From the NCBI GenBank assembly GCA_020137815.1, contig CM035359.1, positions 6,604,468 to 6,668,467 on the forward strand: a stretch of DNA of 64,000 nucleotides. The letters are read 5' to 3'. How positions within the stretch are numbered: position 1 is the first letter of the stretch; each line of letters starts with the position of its first letter. The position numbers and the translations under genes were made by a program. Shown piece by piece: positions 24,793 through 52,405 of the stretch. The notes beneath the pieces are model-generated. The model saw nothing but the letters and a program-made list of their open reading frames with translations. It was not told the origin of the DNA and ran no database searches. The DNA comes from Hormiphora californensis (taxonomy: Eukaryota; Ctenophora; Tentaculata; Cydippida; Pleurobrachiidae).

Positions 24793-25812
24793 ACAATTTT
24801 GATTTTAGAGTACATAGTAGAGGAAAGATGCTCTAGAGACATTTTTGAAAGAGATATTTACATTCAGAGGGTGCGCCCGAGCCTGAATGAATGCCAACAG
24901 AACGGGTTCATGTTCTGATCAGTTTCTGACTAGTTTAGTCTTACACGGGTCCACCCCAGACTTACAAACTATCAGAACACGGACCCCGTCTGCGATCATA
25001 TTTCGGACCGGGTAAACCCACTAATTGACCGGTTATGTGTTATGTGTCACGGCGACAGAACGAACCCTCCACCCCCGCCAGGAAAAAACCACCCCCAACA
25101 AAAAGGCCCCACATCCCCCCCTCAGAGTAGGGGGAAATTCGAACCCTCGGATCCAACCCCCGAGACCAGCTGATGAAGCCCCCGAATCATCGATCCGCAG
25201 CCAAGAACACCTCTCACCGACCCTCAAAACAAGAGCAGGGAAGGGTTCCCAGAAACCACAACAAGCAGATCGGAGGCCCCGGAAAAAGCAGAGCTAAACG
25301 ATGTTCCCCATCCCCCAAAGGGACAAAAAAACCTTTTCAACCTCCCCAAAAACCACATTTGGGGAAAGCTGAAAAACATTTTAAAAGGGATGTCCACTCT
25401 CGGAAGACCCCTCAAGTTTCCAAAAACTGGGGCCCAAAATCCTAATCAAGCCCTGCCTACACAAGGGGGTACACACGCTACCTGCAAACAGGCTCCATCA
25501 AGACACTCACCCCCTATTGTCTCCCCTTTTTGTAAAGCCCCAAAAAACCTGCTTTCCCAAATAAAAAGGTGGTTGGTAAAAGGTACGGGCGTGCGGTCGA
25601 GAAGCTGGATTTAATTTTGTGAGGTCCTAGCTCACCCCTCCCTCCCCTCGGTACGGGTAGACTCAAAAAAAACTTCATCAAGAACTCCCCTAAAAGCCCG
25701 GGGTGGAGGGGGGCACAACCAACCCTCCCCATCCCCATCCCCATCCCCTATCCCCCAACCCCACCCCTACCCCACACCCCCAGCCCTTGGCCCAGATCAC
25801 ACAATAGTATCC

Positions 25813-26477
25813 ATGGACATCGAGTCGATGTACCCCTCGATACCCACAGACAACACCGCGATGGAAATTGTCAGAGGCTACCTCGAGGAATACCAAACCA
25901 CCATCGACCTCCTTGGCTTCACCCCTGCTCACATCACACAATTCATCAAGTTCATCACCTCCCACACATATGCTCGAGCCTGCGGACAGTACTTCCTCCA
26001 AACTACGGGTGTAGGAACAGGCTATCACTCATCAGGGGCATACGCTGAGATAATAGTAGACTTCACCTACCGTCGAGCTGTCCTGATATGGACGATCACC
26101 GTAAACCCCCCTCCTACATCGGAGCATACGTTGATGATTCGAACTCACTATGGAAGACCCCTGAAGACGCACAGAATGTTCCTCCAAAAGCTGAACAACG
26201 TATGGGGAGAAGGACAACTCTCCTTCACAATAGAGGAACCAAGGAACCGCACCATCTCGTTTCTGGACCTCTCAATCACCATCACCAAGGAGGGAAACAT
26301 TACCCACCAAATGTTCCAGAAGGAGACACACTCAGGTGCATACCTCCCCTTCTCTTCCCATGTGAGATGAAAACGAAGCTCAATATCATCTCCACAGAAC
26401 CAGGAGAGTTGCTTAGTCTTTGTTCCAGCATCGACTTGGCATGGCCACATTTGGAGACACTCCGTAAAACCTGGTGA
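25813..26477 (+). pseudogene. Penelope-like reverse transcriptase fragment, frame broken
   Basis: DIESMYPSIPTDNT matches the RT motif with the first catalytic Asp. The catalytic YVDD is in a different frame (at about 26,127), and RTISFLDLSITI returns to the first frame. There is therefore at least one frame change between about 26,085 and 26,170. Upstream (25,030-25,800) only short Pro/Lys-rich frames remain. The element is not autonomous as read, unless the breaks are sequencing errors. Confidence 0.7.
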
Positions 26478-26639
26478 ACTCAGGCTACCCCCTCACCCGT
26501 GTCACCACCTCCATCAGCGAGGAGTGAGCAAGCACAAGCACACCACCATACACCAACCCACCCACACAGCTATCACCGTCCACCCAAACCCCCACCCCCA
26601 CCCCCCACCTCTCACCCTCCCTCTCCCCCACCCCAACCC

Positions 26640-27060
26640 CCCTCCCCTAACCCTGCGCCGGACCCCAAGTTTGTTCTCAAAATACCCTACGTCAACGAGG
26701 CATTGACCCGCAAGTTCAAGTCCAGTGTAGCCAGAAACCGGCATACCCATCCGGGTAGTCACCACATCTGGAAGGACGGTGAAAAGCGAGGTAAAAGCCG
26801 CGCCTCTGCCGGAAGCTCGCCCCGGAACCACCTTGCAACTGCAACCTTCACCAGTTCCGACATCCCCTGCAACACGAGGAACGTGGTTTTCCAAACCACC
26901 TGCCGAGGTCCACCATACATTGGGCCACAGCAAACCCCTGAGAGAGAGGGTTAACGACATAGAGCAGTAGCGCCTCGGGAAAGACCGGAGTTTTCCCCCC
27001 CGGGAACCCTAAGAAAAGACCACCCCGAGGGATAAGGGGGCGAGGAACGCGGAGATTACG
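26640..27060 (+). pseudogene. second, degraded GIY-YIG copy
   Basis: It repeats 24,346-24,800 with small insertions and deletions that shift frame after SSVAR and again in the GIY-YIG region. The changes cluster at homopolymers. Confidence 0.65.
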
Positions 27061-27339
27061 AGAATTTTCGAAAAAATTTTATTTTGAGTACATAGTAAGG
27101 AAAAATGCTTAGAACATTTTTGAAAAAATATTTCAATTTAGAGGGTGCGCCCAGCCTGAAAGAATGCCAAAAACGGGTTTATGTTTTTGATCAGTTTCGA
27201 CTGTTTTTTCTTACACGGGCCCCCAGACTTTCAAAAATCAAACACGGACCCCTCTGCGATCATATTTCGGGCCGGGGGTAAACCCACTAATTGACCGGTT
27301 ATTTTTTATTTTTAGAAGGAGCCCGTTTAAAAATTATGC

Positions 27340-27425
27340 ATTTTGTTTACAGACGTTAGTTAAAACTGAAGAGGACTTCTTTTGTCAAACTTTTGTTTAA
27401 TAGTATTTGATTTTTAAAAACTGAA
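27340..27425 (+). ncRNA. degenerate hammerhead-like tail
   Basis: CTGAAGAGGAC is present, but the GAAA box reads CAAAC and stem II is damaged. Compared with the inverted copy at 24,262-24,313 the differences look like base-calling smoothing as much as mutation. Confidence 0.4.
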
Positions 27426-27733
27426 TCAACTCTTTTTTCCCGATGCCTATTTCACGCTAACATACGCGGACCAGTTCGGAGGCCAACATGGGCCCCCACT
27501 CCAAGCACTACTTTACCGCGGTCGGTGTCACCAGCCCGTCAGGGTTGGGACAACACTTCTCGGACTAACTATATCATTGCATCTTTATCTATCTCCCTCT
27601 CTATATCCATACCATCTCTCTCGTCACTGATGAACCGTGTGTGGTACGGCCTATCCAATTCCAATCACGATGCGTCAAGTAATATAAACTGTGGATGTCG
27701 GGAGACTGTTCACGGGAGAGAAAGAAAGAGATA

Positions 27734-27802
<69 letters not shown>

Positions 27803-28046
27803 GAAGACAGAGAGAAATGGAGTGGAAGTAAGTAATTGCCACGTTGAAGCATAACCTAGCTTGTAGACTTCTTATTGCTTTTTAACCTTTTCTCTCCCGT
27901 TTTCGAGAGAGATAGAGAGAGAGATAGAGAGATAGAGAGATAGAGAGATAGAGAGATAGAGAGATAGAGAGATAGAGAGATAGAGAGATAGAGAGATAGA
28001 GAGATAGAGAGATAGAGAGATAGAGAGATAGAGAGATAGAGAGAGA
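27734..28046. repeat. (GA)n then (GATAGA)n arrays
   Basis: Pure GA at 27,734-27,800. From 27,905 to 28,046 an 8-base unit, GATAGAGA, repeats about 16 times. Confidence 0.95.
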
Positions 28047-28049
28047 GTT

Positions 28050-28883
28050 AATGTGTGTGAATGCGTGTGTTCAAATGACCTCTTGTAGTAAACTCCATGT
28101 GTGTAGTTCAACTCTTTTGTTTGGACGTTTTGTTCCTCATTTACTTTCTGTGTATAAAGTTTCACGCTGTACTTCCATTTTACTTTATCCAAAATTTAAA
28201 TTGGAAAATTGATATTAAATAGTTTGGTTCGGCTACTGGGCGAATTTGTATAACTCGAATACAACTGTACATGTATTGCTGGAAGAGATGGGGAAGGGAT
28301 ACTCTGTGTATTATACCTTATGCACCGAGTAAGAGAGCCAATTAAAGAAAGAGATTGGGCCGGGGAAGAGCTATATTTGTCTAAAGAATGTGCTATGGGG
28401 GGAAGAGGTATATAAGCTGTGGGTAGCTAATAATTGTATTGTTTGTTAAACTACACGATCCCTTCTCACTAGTCTATCGGTGTGATATATATGCATCAAT
28501 ATCTATAGGATCGTCAAATGTATGTGTTTCTTTACCGATAGATTTTATACAATGAATGTATATAACATGGACATTTAAAATTGACAGAATTAGAAGAAAT
28601 AATTGTGCTTGTGGCTTGCGGTTTATAAGTATGGTATATATTTAACATTTCAACTCGACACCACACTGTCCACAAGTGACTTCGCCGATATATTCTCTTT
28701 GTTCTACCGAGTAATATGACATCTATACTCTTAGATAGTTTATATCTACTACAGCTGATCTTCATAAACACGTGATCACTGTTCAACAATGAACACGTGT
28801 TTCTGAATGGAGAGTATTTTTTTCTGGCTTACTATGATCTTTCACTTTGTCTATTATCTTGTCATAGCTTGAGTCACTATCTT

Positions 28884-28938
<55 letters not shown>

Positions 28939-28946
28939 CTCTCTCA

Positions 28947-28989
<43 letters not shown>

Positions 28990-30690
28990 ATTCTGTGAGT
29001 GTTTCAATGTAATTAGCTAGATATATAATTATACCGTTTTTTATTTTCTGTCACTATCTCTTTCTCTCTTTATTGTTGTCTACCTATATTTCTCTTTTTC
29101 TCTCTTTTTCATTTCATTTCTTGCTATCAAGTTGGCCCACCAAAATTAACAACTCTCTCTCTCTCTCTTTCTTTTCCTTCTCCCTTTCTCTCTCTCTCTA
29201 TCTTATTAATATATGCTGTATGTCTGTCTGTCTGGTGCTTTCCGTTATTTGTTGGGGCAATATGTATTATATGCGTGATGAGCTAGTAGATGTGTACTGC
29301 GTAGACCTGATCTGTTCGCGAGGTTCCGTACCTTCTTCGATACGATAGGGTGCAGATCTAAGCACCATATAGCTCCATGTCCTGTGTCCATGTCCAATTT
29401 GGTAATGAAATTACCCCTTCGCGAAAGCTCACGGTATGCAATAATAGGGGTGACTTAGTAACCAAATGTCCAATATCCAACAGAGAACGAAAAACTATAA
29501 TTCTGTTTCCTGTATCCCCTGTAATTATGTTGAAATCAACGTATCTCCGGGAGGGTTAATGGCAGAAGGGCACACGAAGATATTTCAATTTATTAACCGT
29601 CACTTGGGTGGTGGTCGAGTGGTCATCTATCTTGTTCATAGTTCATACTTCACACTTGGCAATATATATCAAATTGTCAAGATAAGGATTGACTTCAAAG
29701 TTCCCCCTTACTTCGTAGATTAATCAACCTGCATTTCCACACTTTTCATTATGTTGGGGTTATTATCTTGTCGCCGCCCCACCCTTTTTAGTTTCTCCTA
29801 TAGAAATTGTCAACGTTAAATGTGTCATTTTTTAAAGTCGGTTTCTTGATTCCCGATCATCTTTCCTTTCATTCTCTTTCCCTCTGTCTACAGCTCTATC
29901 TCTCTCTTGTTCCTACCTACATCTTACTTTAGAAAGCCACCTGGGTTTTTACTCTCCCTGTGATGTATATATTTAGCTGTCAGTATGGTAAATATACTCT
30001 GCACTCACAGATCATCCATCCATCTCTCCCTCCCTCCCTCCCTATCTAGCTTTCTGATTCCCTCGCTCTCTCGCTCCCGCCCTCTCTCTATATGAACGAC
30101 AGTTTTATAGCGAATCCGGGACTTGTCAACCGTTGAAATGGTGTATTTAAAGAACTTGACTCATACAATTCACTGTCACATCCTGCAATAAAGATTGTAA
30201 ATATCATGATAGCAAAAAAAATCCCTTTCTCTTTTCCCAGGTCCCTCTATCCATCTCCATTCTTCCTCACTTTCATTCTCAATCTCCCCCTGGCCCTTTC
30301 CTTTCCATATCCTTCTTTTTCTCCATCCCCTCTGTATTCTTTTAAAACATTTCTCTGTGTGCTGTATATATGCCTTGCAATTATCCATGTTTCACTTCGC
30401 TCACGTTTAATTATCCCATCTTCTCTTTAAATTATCCGATTATAATCCGACTACCTTTGTTTCAGCATTATCTCTTTTAGTATTTAAGCGCAGATTTGCG
30501 CTAATCGTTGCTTTAATTTCGAATTCTGTGGATACGCCTTTCAGATTTTTCTCTCTCGCTTGTAATTATATTACGTTATTGTTGTCTTTTTATTCTCGAC
30601 ATTTTAAAACATGCAATAGAACATATCCGAACAAATCAGAATACACAATTTGGCCTATATTAATTGATATATCTCACCTATAAAACTAAA
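28050..30690. other. intergenic stretch upstream of PDE2
   Basis: It contains a (CT)n tract with CACACA interruptions (28,884-28,987), weaker pyrimidine runs and a palindromic MITE at 29,398-29,466. No exon upstream of the PDE2 start could be supported, so 5' UTR exons may lie here unseen. Confidence 0.45.
29398..29466. mobile_element. 69 bp palindromic MITE
   Basis: TTTGGTAATGAAATTACCCC pairs imperfectly with GGGGTGACTTAGTAACCAAA. TGTCCAA lies on both sides (29,391-29,397 and 29,467-29,473). Same family as 22,061 and 43,657. Confidence 0.6.
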
Positions 30691-30699
30691 TGCAGCACA

Positions 30700-47302
<16,603 letters not shown>

Positions 47303-48060
47303 GGGAGATCAAGATATGTGATCCTGATATGAGGGAGATGATATCGAGATAATATGTTGTGGACATGTACAATCACCTGGAGAGTGCTCAATATTGCAGA
47401 ATCACTATCATGATCATGTGATATTCAGAAAATATGACATTGGTTAATTATAGTCAGGACGACGTTGTGATGTGGATACGGAATTGATATTGTAATAATA
47501 ATTGTTGTAAGTAGTTAATACTGATATGTTTGGGTTTGAGGTCAGGATGATAGTGCTGGAGAGCGTGGAGATAGTGTGACACGATATGATGGACGTTTGA
47601 AGTTTGAATGATTTTTTGATTTCTTGAAAAAAGGGTATTCGATTTTCTTTGTAGGCGTTCAGATTCTGACAATTCTTTGACGTCTCTGCAAGAATTGAGA
47701 CTTCCAAATTTAGTACATATTTCAAAGAGTTATTTAAATATGCATGAAATCAGTCGATTATTTGATCAAAAATGACATTGACAGTGCACTGTGCAAATGA
47801 TATAGGGCAAATTGATTATTGTGAGTTACTCATCTTGTAATTATCTCTGGAATTAGAGTTGGGTACAGGCCACAGGGAACTACCATGTCAAAATCACTGA
47901 TTCCTCATGAGGAATCAGTGATTGTGACTGAGGCCATATGCTGCACTTGCAGGTGCTTAGAATTTGTAAATACGAATATGATTACCCTTGATAATTATTG
48001 TGTAATATGACTAACTGCATACACAACACGGAAATACAGCGTGTTTTATTTTGTCAAGAA
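47303..48060. other. PDE2 3' flank and spacer
   Basis: AT-rich, no gene. It holds the presumed PDE2 3' UTR and a short palindrome at 47,895-47,925 (CACTGATTCCTCATGAGG and complement). Confidence 0.4.
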
Positions 48061-48074
48061 AATCTGACCAATAC

Positions 48075-48143
48075 AGCTGTCCCAACCCTGAAGAGGACAT
48101 TCTTATGTCGAAACGTTTGTTATAATAGCTATTGGTCCAAGCA
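48075..48143 (+). ncRNA. solo hammerhead ribozyme insertion, 69 bp
   Basis: The 11-base sequence CTGACCAATAC flanks a 69-base insertion on both sides (48,064-48,074 and 48,144-48,154). The insertion holds CUGAAGA, stem II GGACAU-UCUU-AUGUC, GAAA, AC/GU and the outer AGCU/AGCU helix. Compared with the copy at 24,262 the inner stem I is weakened (AACC against UGUU). It appears to be a mobilised Penelope-type ribozyme unit with no coding region, in the 5' flank of the PP6 gene and in sense orientation. Confidence 0.7.
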
Positions 48144-48488
48144 CTGACCAATACAATTAAATCTGCACCTTCAAAATTTTTAGTCCATCTTTTGTCACGC
48201 GCAAATAGAAAGCCGCGCAGTATTTTGTTATAAATTAGCGCGCGCGAGATATATATTTCAAAATTTGAACTCTCGGATCTGTAAAAATAACGACACACTT
48301 TTTTCAAAAACCTGATTTTGAACGGTTTTTGGTTCTTCTTGCTCGGCAAACGCAACCAAAACTTCGCTGGTCGTCCTGGGAACTGGGCAGCGGGTCTGTT
48401 GCCCATTTTATGCCCCGAACCCCGTTATTTTACCGATTTAAAACTTCAATAATGAAATAACTTTAGTGGTGTTGATGAAATCGCAGAA

Positions 48489-49397
48489 ATGAAGGTGGAC
48501 GAGTGGGTTGAAATTACACGACACTGCAAGTACCTCCCTGAGAAAGATCTGAGGGAACTATGTGAGCTTGTCAGTGATATTCTCCTGGAGGAGTCCAATG
48601 TTCAGCCAGTTAGCAGCCCTGTAACTGTATGCGGCGATATCCATGGACAGTATTATGATTTGATGCAGCTTTTTAAAGTTGCGGGAGAGCTACCTGATAC
48701 CAACTACATATTCATTGGTGATTTCGTAGATCGAGGTCACTACTCGCTGGAAACTCTAACTCGATTGTTGGTAATGAAGGTAAAATATCCGGAAAAAGTA
48801 ACCCTACTTCGGGGTAACCACGAGTCACGAAACGTCACACAAGCCTATGGTTTTTATGACGAATGCATGTCCAAGTACGGAAACAGTAACGCTTGGAAGT
48901 ACTGTTGTAAGGTGTTTGATTTGTTGGCCATTGCTGCCATTATTGACGAAGAAGTTCTGTGTGTTCATGGTGGTTTATCACCGGAAATCAAAACTATTGA
49001 TCAAATCAGGCAGATACCGCGAGATATGGAAATCCCTCAGGAGGGAGCTTTTACTGACCTCGTCTGGTCTGACCCCGAGGAAGTTGAGAATTGGACGATT
49101 AGTCCCCGGGGTGCAGGGTGGTTGTTCGGAAAAAAGATCACTGATGCATTCAACCACATCAATGGACTTTCCCTTATTTGCCGAGCTCACCAACTTGTTC
49201 AAGATGGATATAAATTCATGTTTGATAGCAAGTTGGTAACTATTTGGAGTGCCCCTAACTACTGTTACCGATGTGGAAATGTGGCCGCTGTCATTGCCTT
49301 CCAGGATGCCCAGAACTACCAAGCGAAGTTGTTTGATCCCGTGCCTGATGATGAACGGGTCATTCCCAGCAGAGTCGTGACTCCCTACTTTTTGTGA
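48489..49397 (+). CDS. PPP6C: Ser/Thr protein phosphatase 6 catalytic subunit, intronless, 302 aa
   Basis: It is a complete PPP-family phosphatase: GDIHG (about 49), GDFVDRG (about 78), LRGNHESR (about 108), CVHGGLSP (about 158), RAHQLV and [12 protein letters not shown], ending TPYFL with the methylatable C-terminal Leu. [20 protein letters not shown] and the C-terminus DSERVIP-like ([16 protein letters not shown]) are PP6-like rather than PP2A or PP4. Length is 302 against about 305 in vertebrates. The usual Tyr after DFVDRG is His (DFVDRGHYS). The gene has no introns while its neighbours are intron-rich, so it may be a retrocopy or may have lost introns. The frame is fully intact, suggesting function. 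Confidence 0.93.
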   Translation: MKVDEWVEITRHCKYLPEKDLRELCELVSDILLEESNVQPVSSPVTVCGDIHGQYYDLMQLFKVAGELPDTNYIFIGDFVDRGHYSLETLTRLLVMKVKYPEKVTLLRGNHESRNVTQAYGFYDECMSKYGNSNAWKYCCKVFDLLAIAAIIDEEVLCVHGGLSPEIKTIDQIRQIPRDMEIPQEGAFTDLVWSDPEEVENWTISPRGAGWLFGKKITDAFNHINGLSLICRAHQLVQDGYKFMFDSKLVTIWSAPNYCYRCGNVAAVIAFQDAQNYQAKLFDPVPDDERVIPSRVVTPYFL

Positions 49398-49869
49398 AGA
49401 ATTCAATAACAGATGGAAGGTGGGATAGTGTTGGACGTCAATGAAGGATCTTGTGTCGTCAATCGGTTCGGCGAATCTCTCTCATTGCTCAATACCGGGA
49501 ATTTACAATTTATCAGCAGCGACCTTCAGACCCTCGATTTTCAGAATTATTCTCACTTGCTTTTTGTTTTTGTTGTATTTCCCTGGACAGGAGAATTGAC
49601 TTGGAAGGGTTTAAAACGCCTCAATTTTTGAAAAGACTCTGTTTTTAGAGCTAGATAAAGTGTGCGTGTTAATGTATTACTGTGTGTGTAACACTGTGTT
49701 ACGTCTCACTTGTTGTGTCTTTATTTATACCCTTCTCATTCCCTTCCTTTTGCCAGCCCCCCCCCCCCGTCTCTGAGAGAACAAGAGAGAAAAATGGAGA
49801 GAATCTCTGTGCTGTCCCCTTCTACCGTCTTCATTTTACGTCACTACTGCCTCATATGACTATTGATTG

Positions 49870-50290
49870 GGTTACCTCTCTATCTTCCTTTCTCTCTCTA
49901 TCTCTCTGTCTCTTTATCTCCCTCTCTCCCTCTCTCTTTCTCTCTTTATCTCCCTCTCTCCCTCTCTCTTGTGCCCCATGCTGAAACCCCGACCAGGTCC
50001 ACTATTTCGTGGTACGATGTTTGAAATAGTACAAAGGCTTTTTCTTTGCTGCCCCTCTACAAAAACATTTCCCCCTTCCTTTGTCTTACAACAAATTTTT
50101 CCCCTCCCCCCCAAAAACTTTCCCCTTCTCTCCCCCTCTCCCCCCACTCTCTCCCTCTCTTTTTCTCTCTCCTTCCTCCCTTTCTCTTCCTCTTCTTTCT
50201 CCTTTTCCCTCCTCTCCTCCTCTCTTCTTCTCTTCTCTCTCTCTCTCCCCCTTTTTCCTCTTTCCCTTCTCCTTTTCTTTTTTACCCCAA
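49870..50290. repeat. pyrimidine-rich low-complexity stretch
   Basis: CT/CCCT/CTTT runs downstream of PPP6C with inflated homopolymers. Leu/Ser/Pro-rich frames on both strands are translations of the repeat. 50,290-50,990 holds nothing further that I recognise. Confidence 0.7.
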
Positions 50291-50598
50291 GAGACACCCA
50301 AAAAGGAAAGGAGTTTGGAGGGAAATGGGATGGGGATTGGAAAAAAAACGGTTTATACCCCTTGTATACTACTACTTGCACCCTGTTGTTATGAAATAGT
50401 TAGAGCGTGGCATTTACCCTTGTTCTTCGAAGTAGAACAGAGCATGGCAATTACCCTCGTCAGTCTACAATAATGCACCAATCTCTTCTTTTGAAAATGG
50501 GATATAATACTCGATCTCGTACAACTTTTTTGCTATACACTTCATGTTGTTCTTCGGAATAGAACTGAGTACAGCTGAGTGTCTACGTTTCCTAACAG

Positions 50599-50631
50599 AG
50601 TACTTCAAGACTTGTCACCACCTCGGCCAGG
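50599..50631 (+). CDS. possible 33-base upstream exon of the DYRK1 gene
   Basis: Between AACAG and GGTGAGAG, the segment reads YFKTCHHLGQ in the phase needed to join the exon at 52,280. Support is only splice-site and phase match. It could easily be chance. Confidence 0.2.
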
Positions 50632-50992
50632 GTGAGAGAGATGAAGATATTGAGAGTTGGAGATAGAGAGAAAAATAGGGGAGAGGAAGAGAGTTGAAAG
50701 AGTGTTAGTGAAAAATTAGTGTACAATTTCAAAGCAGAATTACGAAGTCAGCCATGTTCCATTATGACCTACATGGAATGCAAGATGAGTCAAAAACAAA
50801 GAGATAGATATCAAACTAACACTGTCTTTTCTATGACCATTATATTATTACAATTTAGTTTGAGGATGAGACAGGAGTAAGGTTTAGTTTGTTCATTGGC
50901 TAAATGTAGGGCCTCATAGCGATGAACTTGATGCTAAAAATAGAACTGTGTGTAGCACAAGAACGAGAACTTGTTTTTCCATCAACCCGAAA

Positions 50993-52157
50993 TAGTAAGG
51001 TGATAAGCCAGGAGAACCAGAAAAAAATTTGTGACAAAGGATTTCCACCTGAAACGTACTCCTAAGGGTCCCCTCTATCGATTCTAACCAATGCTCATAT
51101 TTGCTCAGGGGTGCAAAGGCCTCATTTCCGGGTGGGCGTGGTACCTGTGTTTTCAGCCTGAGGCCAAAACCATAAGTACCCTTAAAATAGGAGTAGAGAA
51201 AAAATCGAGGGCACTAAAATGATCAGCGTCCTCGAATTAGTGGGGGTAGGTGCTAAAATTAAGTCTCTATCTCATCTGGTAAATTAGATAATTGGATAAT
51301 TAGGTTTGCGCATAACCGTTTTTTGGCTATATGGCTATAGCCACTTAGGAATGGTTTAGAGACTTTTCATTGGTGCCATTTTGTAGGCAAAGAGAAGTTA
51401 TGGGGGGTCCACGTCGGACTTTTAAGCTCTATCTTCAACCGTTTAGCCGTTATTTGGCTTTAACGGTGTTCAAAAACGGCCTTTTTACCGTATTTTGCTC
51501 ATTTGGAGCATCTTAAAAGCCAAATAACGGCTAAACAGTTGAAGATAGAGCTTAAAAGTCCGACTTTGACCCCCCATAACTTCTCTTTGCCTACAAAATG
51601 GCACCAATGAAAAGTCTCTAAACCATTCCTAAGTGGCTATAGCCATATAGCCAAAAAACGGTTATGCGCAAACCTAATTATCCAATTATCTAATTAACCA
51701 GATGAGATAGAGACTTAATTTTAGCACCTACCCCCACTAATTCGAGGACGCTGATCATTTTAGTGCCCTCATTTTTGTCTCTACTCCTTTCCTAAGTGGC
51801 TATAGCCATATAGACAACAAACGGTGATGCGCAAACCTAATTATCCAATTATCTAATTAACCAGATGAGATAGAGACTTAATTCCATCACCTACCCCCAC
51901 TAAGTCGAGGACGCTGATCACTCTAGTGCCCTCGATTTTTTCTCTACTCCTATTTTAAGGGTACTTATGGTTTTGGCCTCAGGCTGAAAACACAGGTACC
52001 ACGCCCACCCGGAAATGAGGCCTTTGCACCTTCTGCTCAATTTGAGCATTGGTTGGGATCGTTAGAGGGGACCCTTAGGAGTACGTTTGAGGTGGAAATC
52101 CTTTGTCACAAATTTTTTTCTGGTTGAGGCTTAAATTTTAGTTAAATCACCTTACTA
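50993..52157. mobile_element. 1.16 kb giant foldback element
   Basis: It starts TAGTAAGGTGAT and ends ATCACCTTACTA. Arms of roughly 500 bases are inverted copies (for example CAAAGGATTTCCACCTGAAA and its counterpart near 52,090). The right arm has an internal duplication of about 150 bases (CTAAGTGGCTATAGCCATAT at about 51,632 and 51,793). Ends in TA suggest a TA target. No ORF. It lies between PPP6C and DYRK1. Confidence 0.8.
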
Positions 52158-52189
52158 AAAGTAATCAATCAATCTGCTCTTGAACTAAG

Positions 52190-52285
52190 AAGAGCTGGAA
52201 GTGTTTACTGATCTCCTCCCCCACAGACCCCTCTAATTAACCAACTAATTAACTAATTAACTACCTCTGTATTATCTAGCTGGCG
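52190..52285 (+). repeat. duplicated start of DYRK1 exon
   Basis: AAGAGCTGGAAGTGTTTACTGA occurs at about 52,190 and again at the true exon start at 52,285, each after an AG. It is another copied acceptor/exon start. Confidence 0.7.
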
Positions 52286-52405
52286 AAGAGCTGGAAGTGT
52301 TTACTGACGTCACAAGTGGGGTGCTTCCCGGATCTACCCGCGACAACAAGCGTCGTCGGTACAACCTAAACAGCGCCGCAAATCCTAACAACCCGGATGA
52401 TGCAG
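52280..52405 (+). CDS. DYRK1: DYRK1 (minibrain) kinase, 5' coding exon
   Basis: TCTAG acceptor and GTAAGC donor. The exon encodes GEELEVFTDVTSGVLPGSTR and then DNKRRRYNLNSAANPNNPDDA. It is phase-consistent with the exon at 59,920, leaving one base. The peptide itself is not conserved enough to name. The assignment comes from the next exon. Copies of its donor region (GGTAAGCGAGATCGTA) recur at 52,508. Confidence 0.55.

Larger units (their letters stand above)
24152..27555 (+). mobile_element. Penelope-like retroelement, about 3.4 kb, with duplicated 3' part
   Basis: The 15-base sequence CTTCTCGGACTAACT flanks the insertion on both sides (24,137-24,151 and 27,556-27,570), which reads as a target duplication. 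The order is: an inverted tail (24,152-24,345); a first copy of the element's 3' coding end plus UTR (24,346-25,030); a reverse transcriptase region (25,030-26,480); a second copy of the 3' end (26,640-27,300); and a sense-oriented tail (27,340-27,510). Partial 3' duplication (a pseudo-LTR) and an inverted tail are established features of Penelope-like elements. The second copy is full of small indels and homopolymer changes, which may be consensus error. No intact full-length protein can be read. Confidence 0.8.

Noticed and set aside
49413-49631. 72-residue frame directly after PP6
   Set aside because: Lies in the probable 3' UTR, has no recognisable domain and no splice support.
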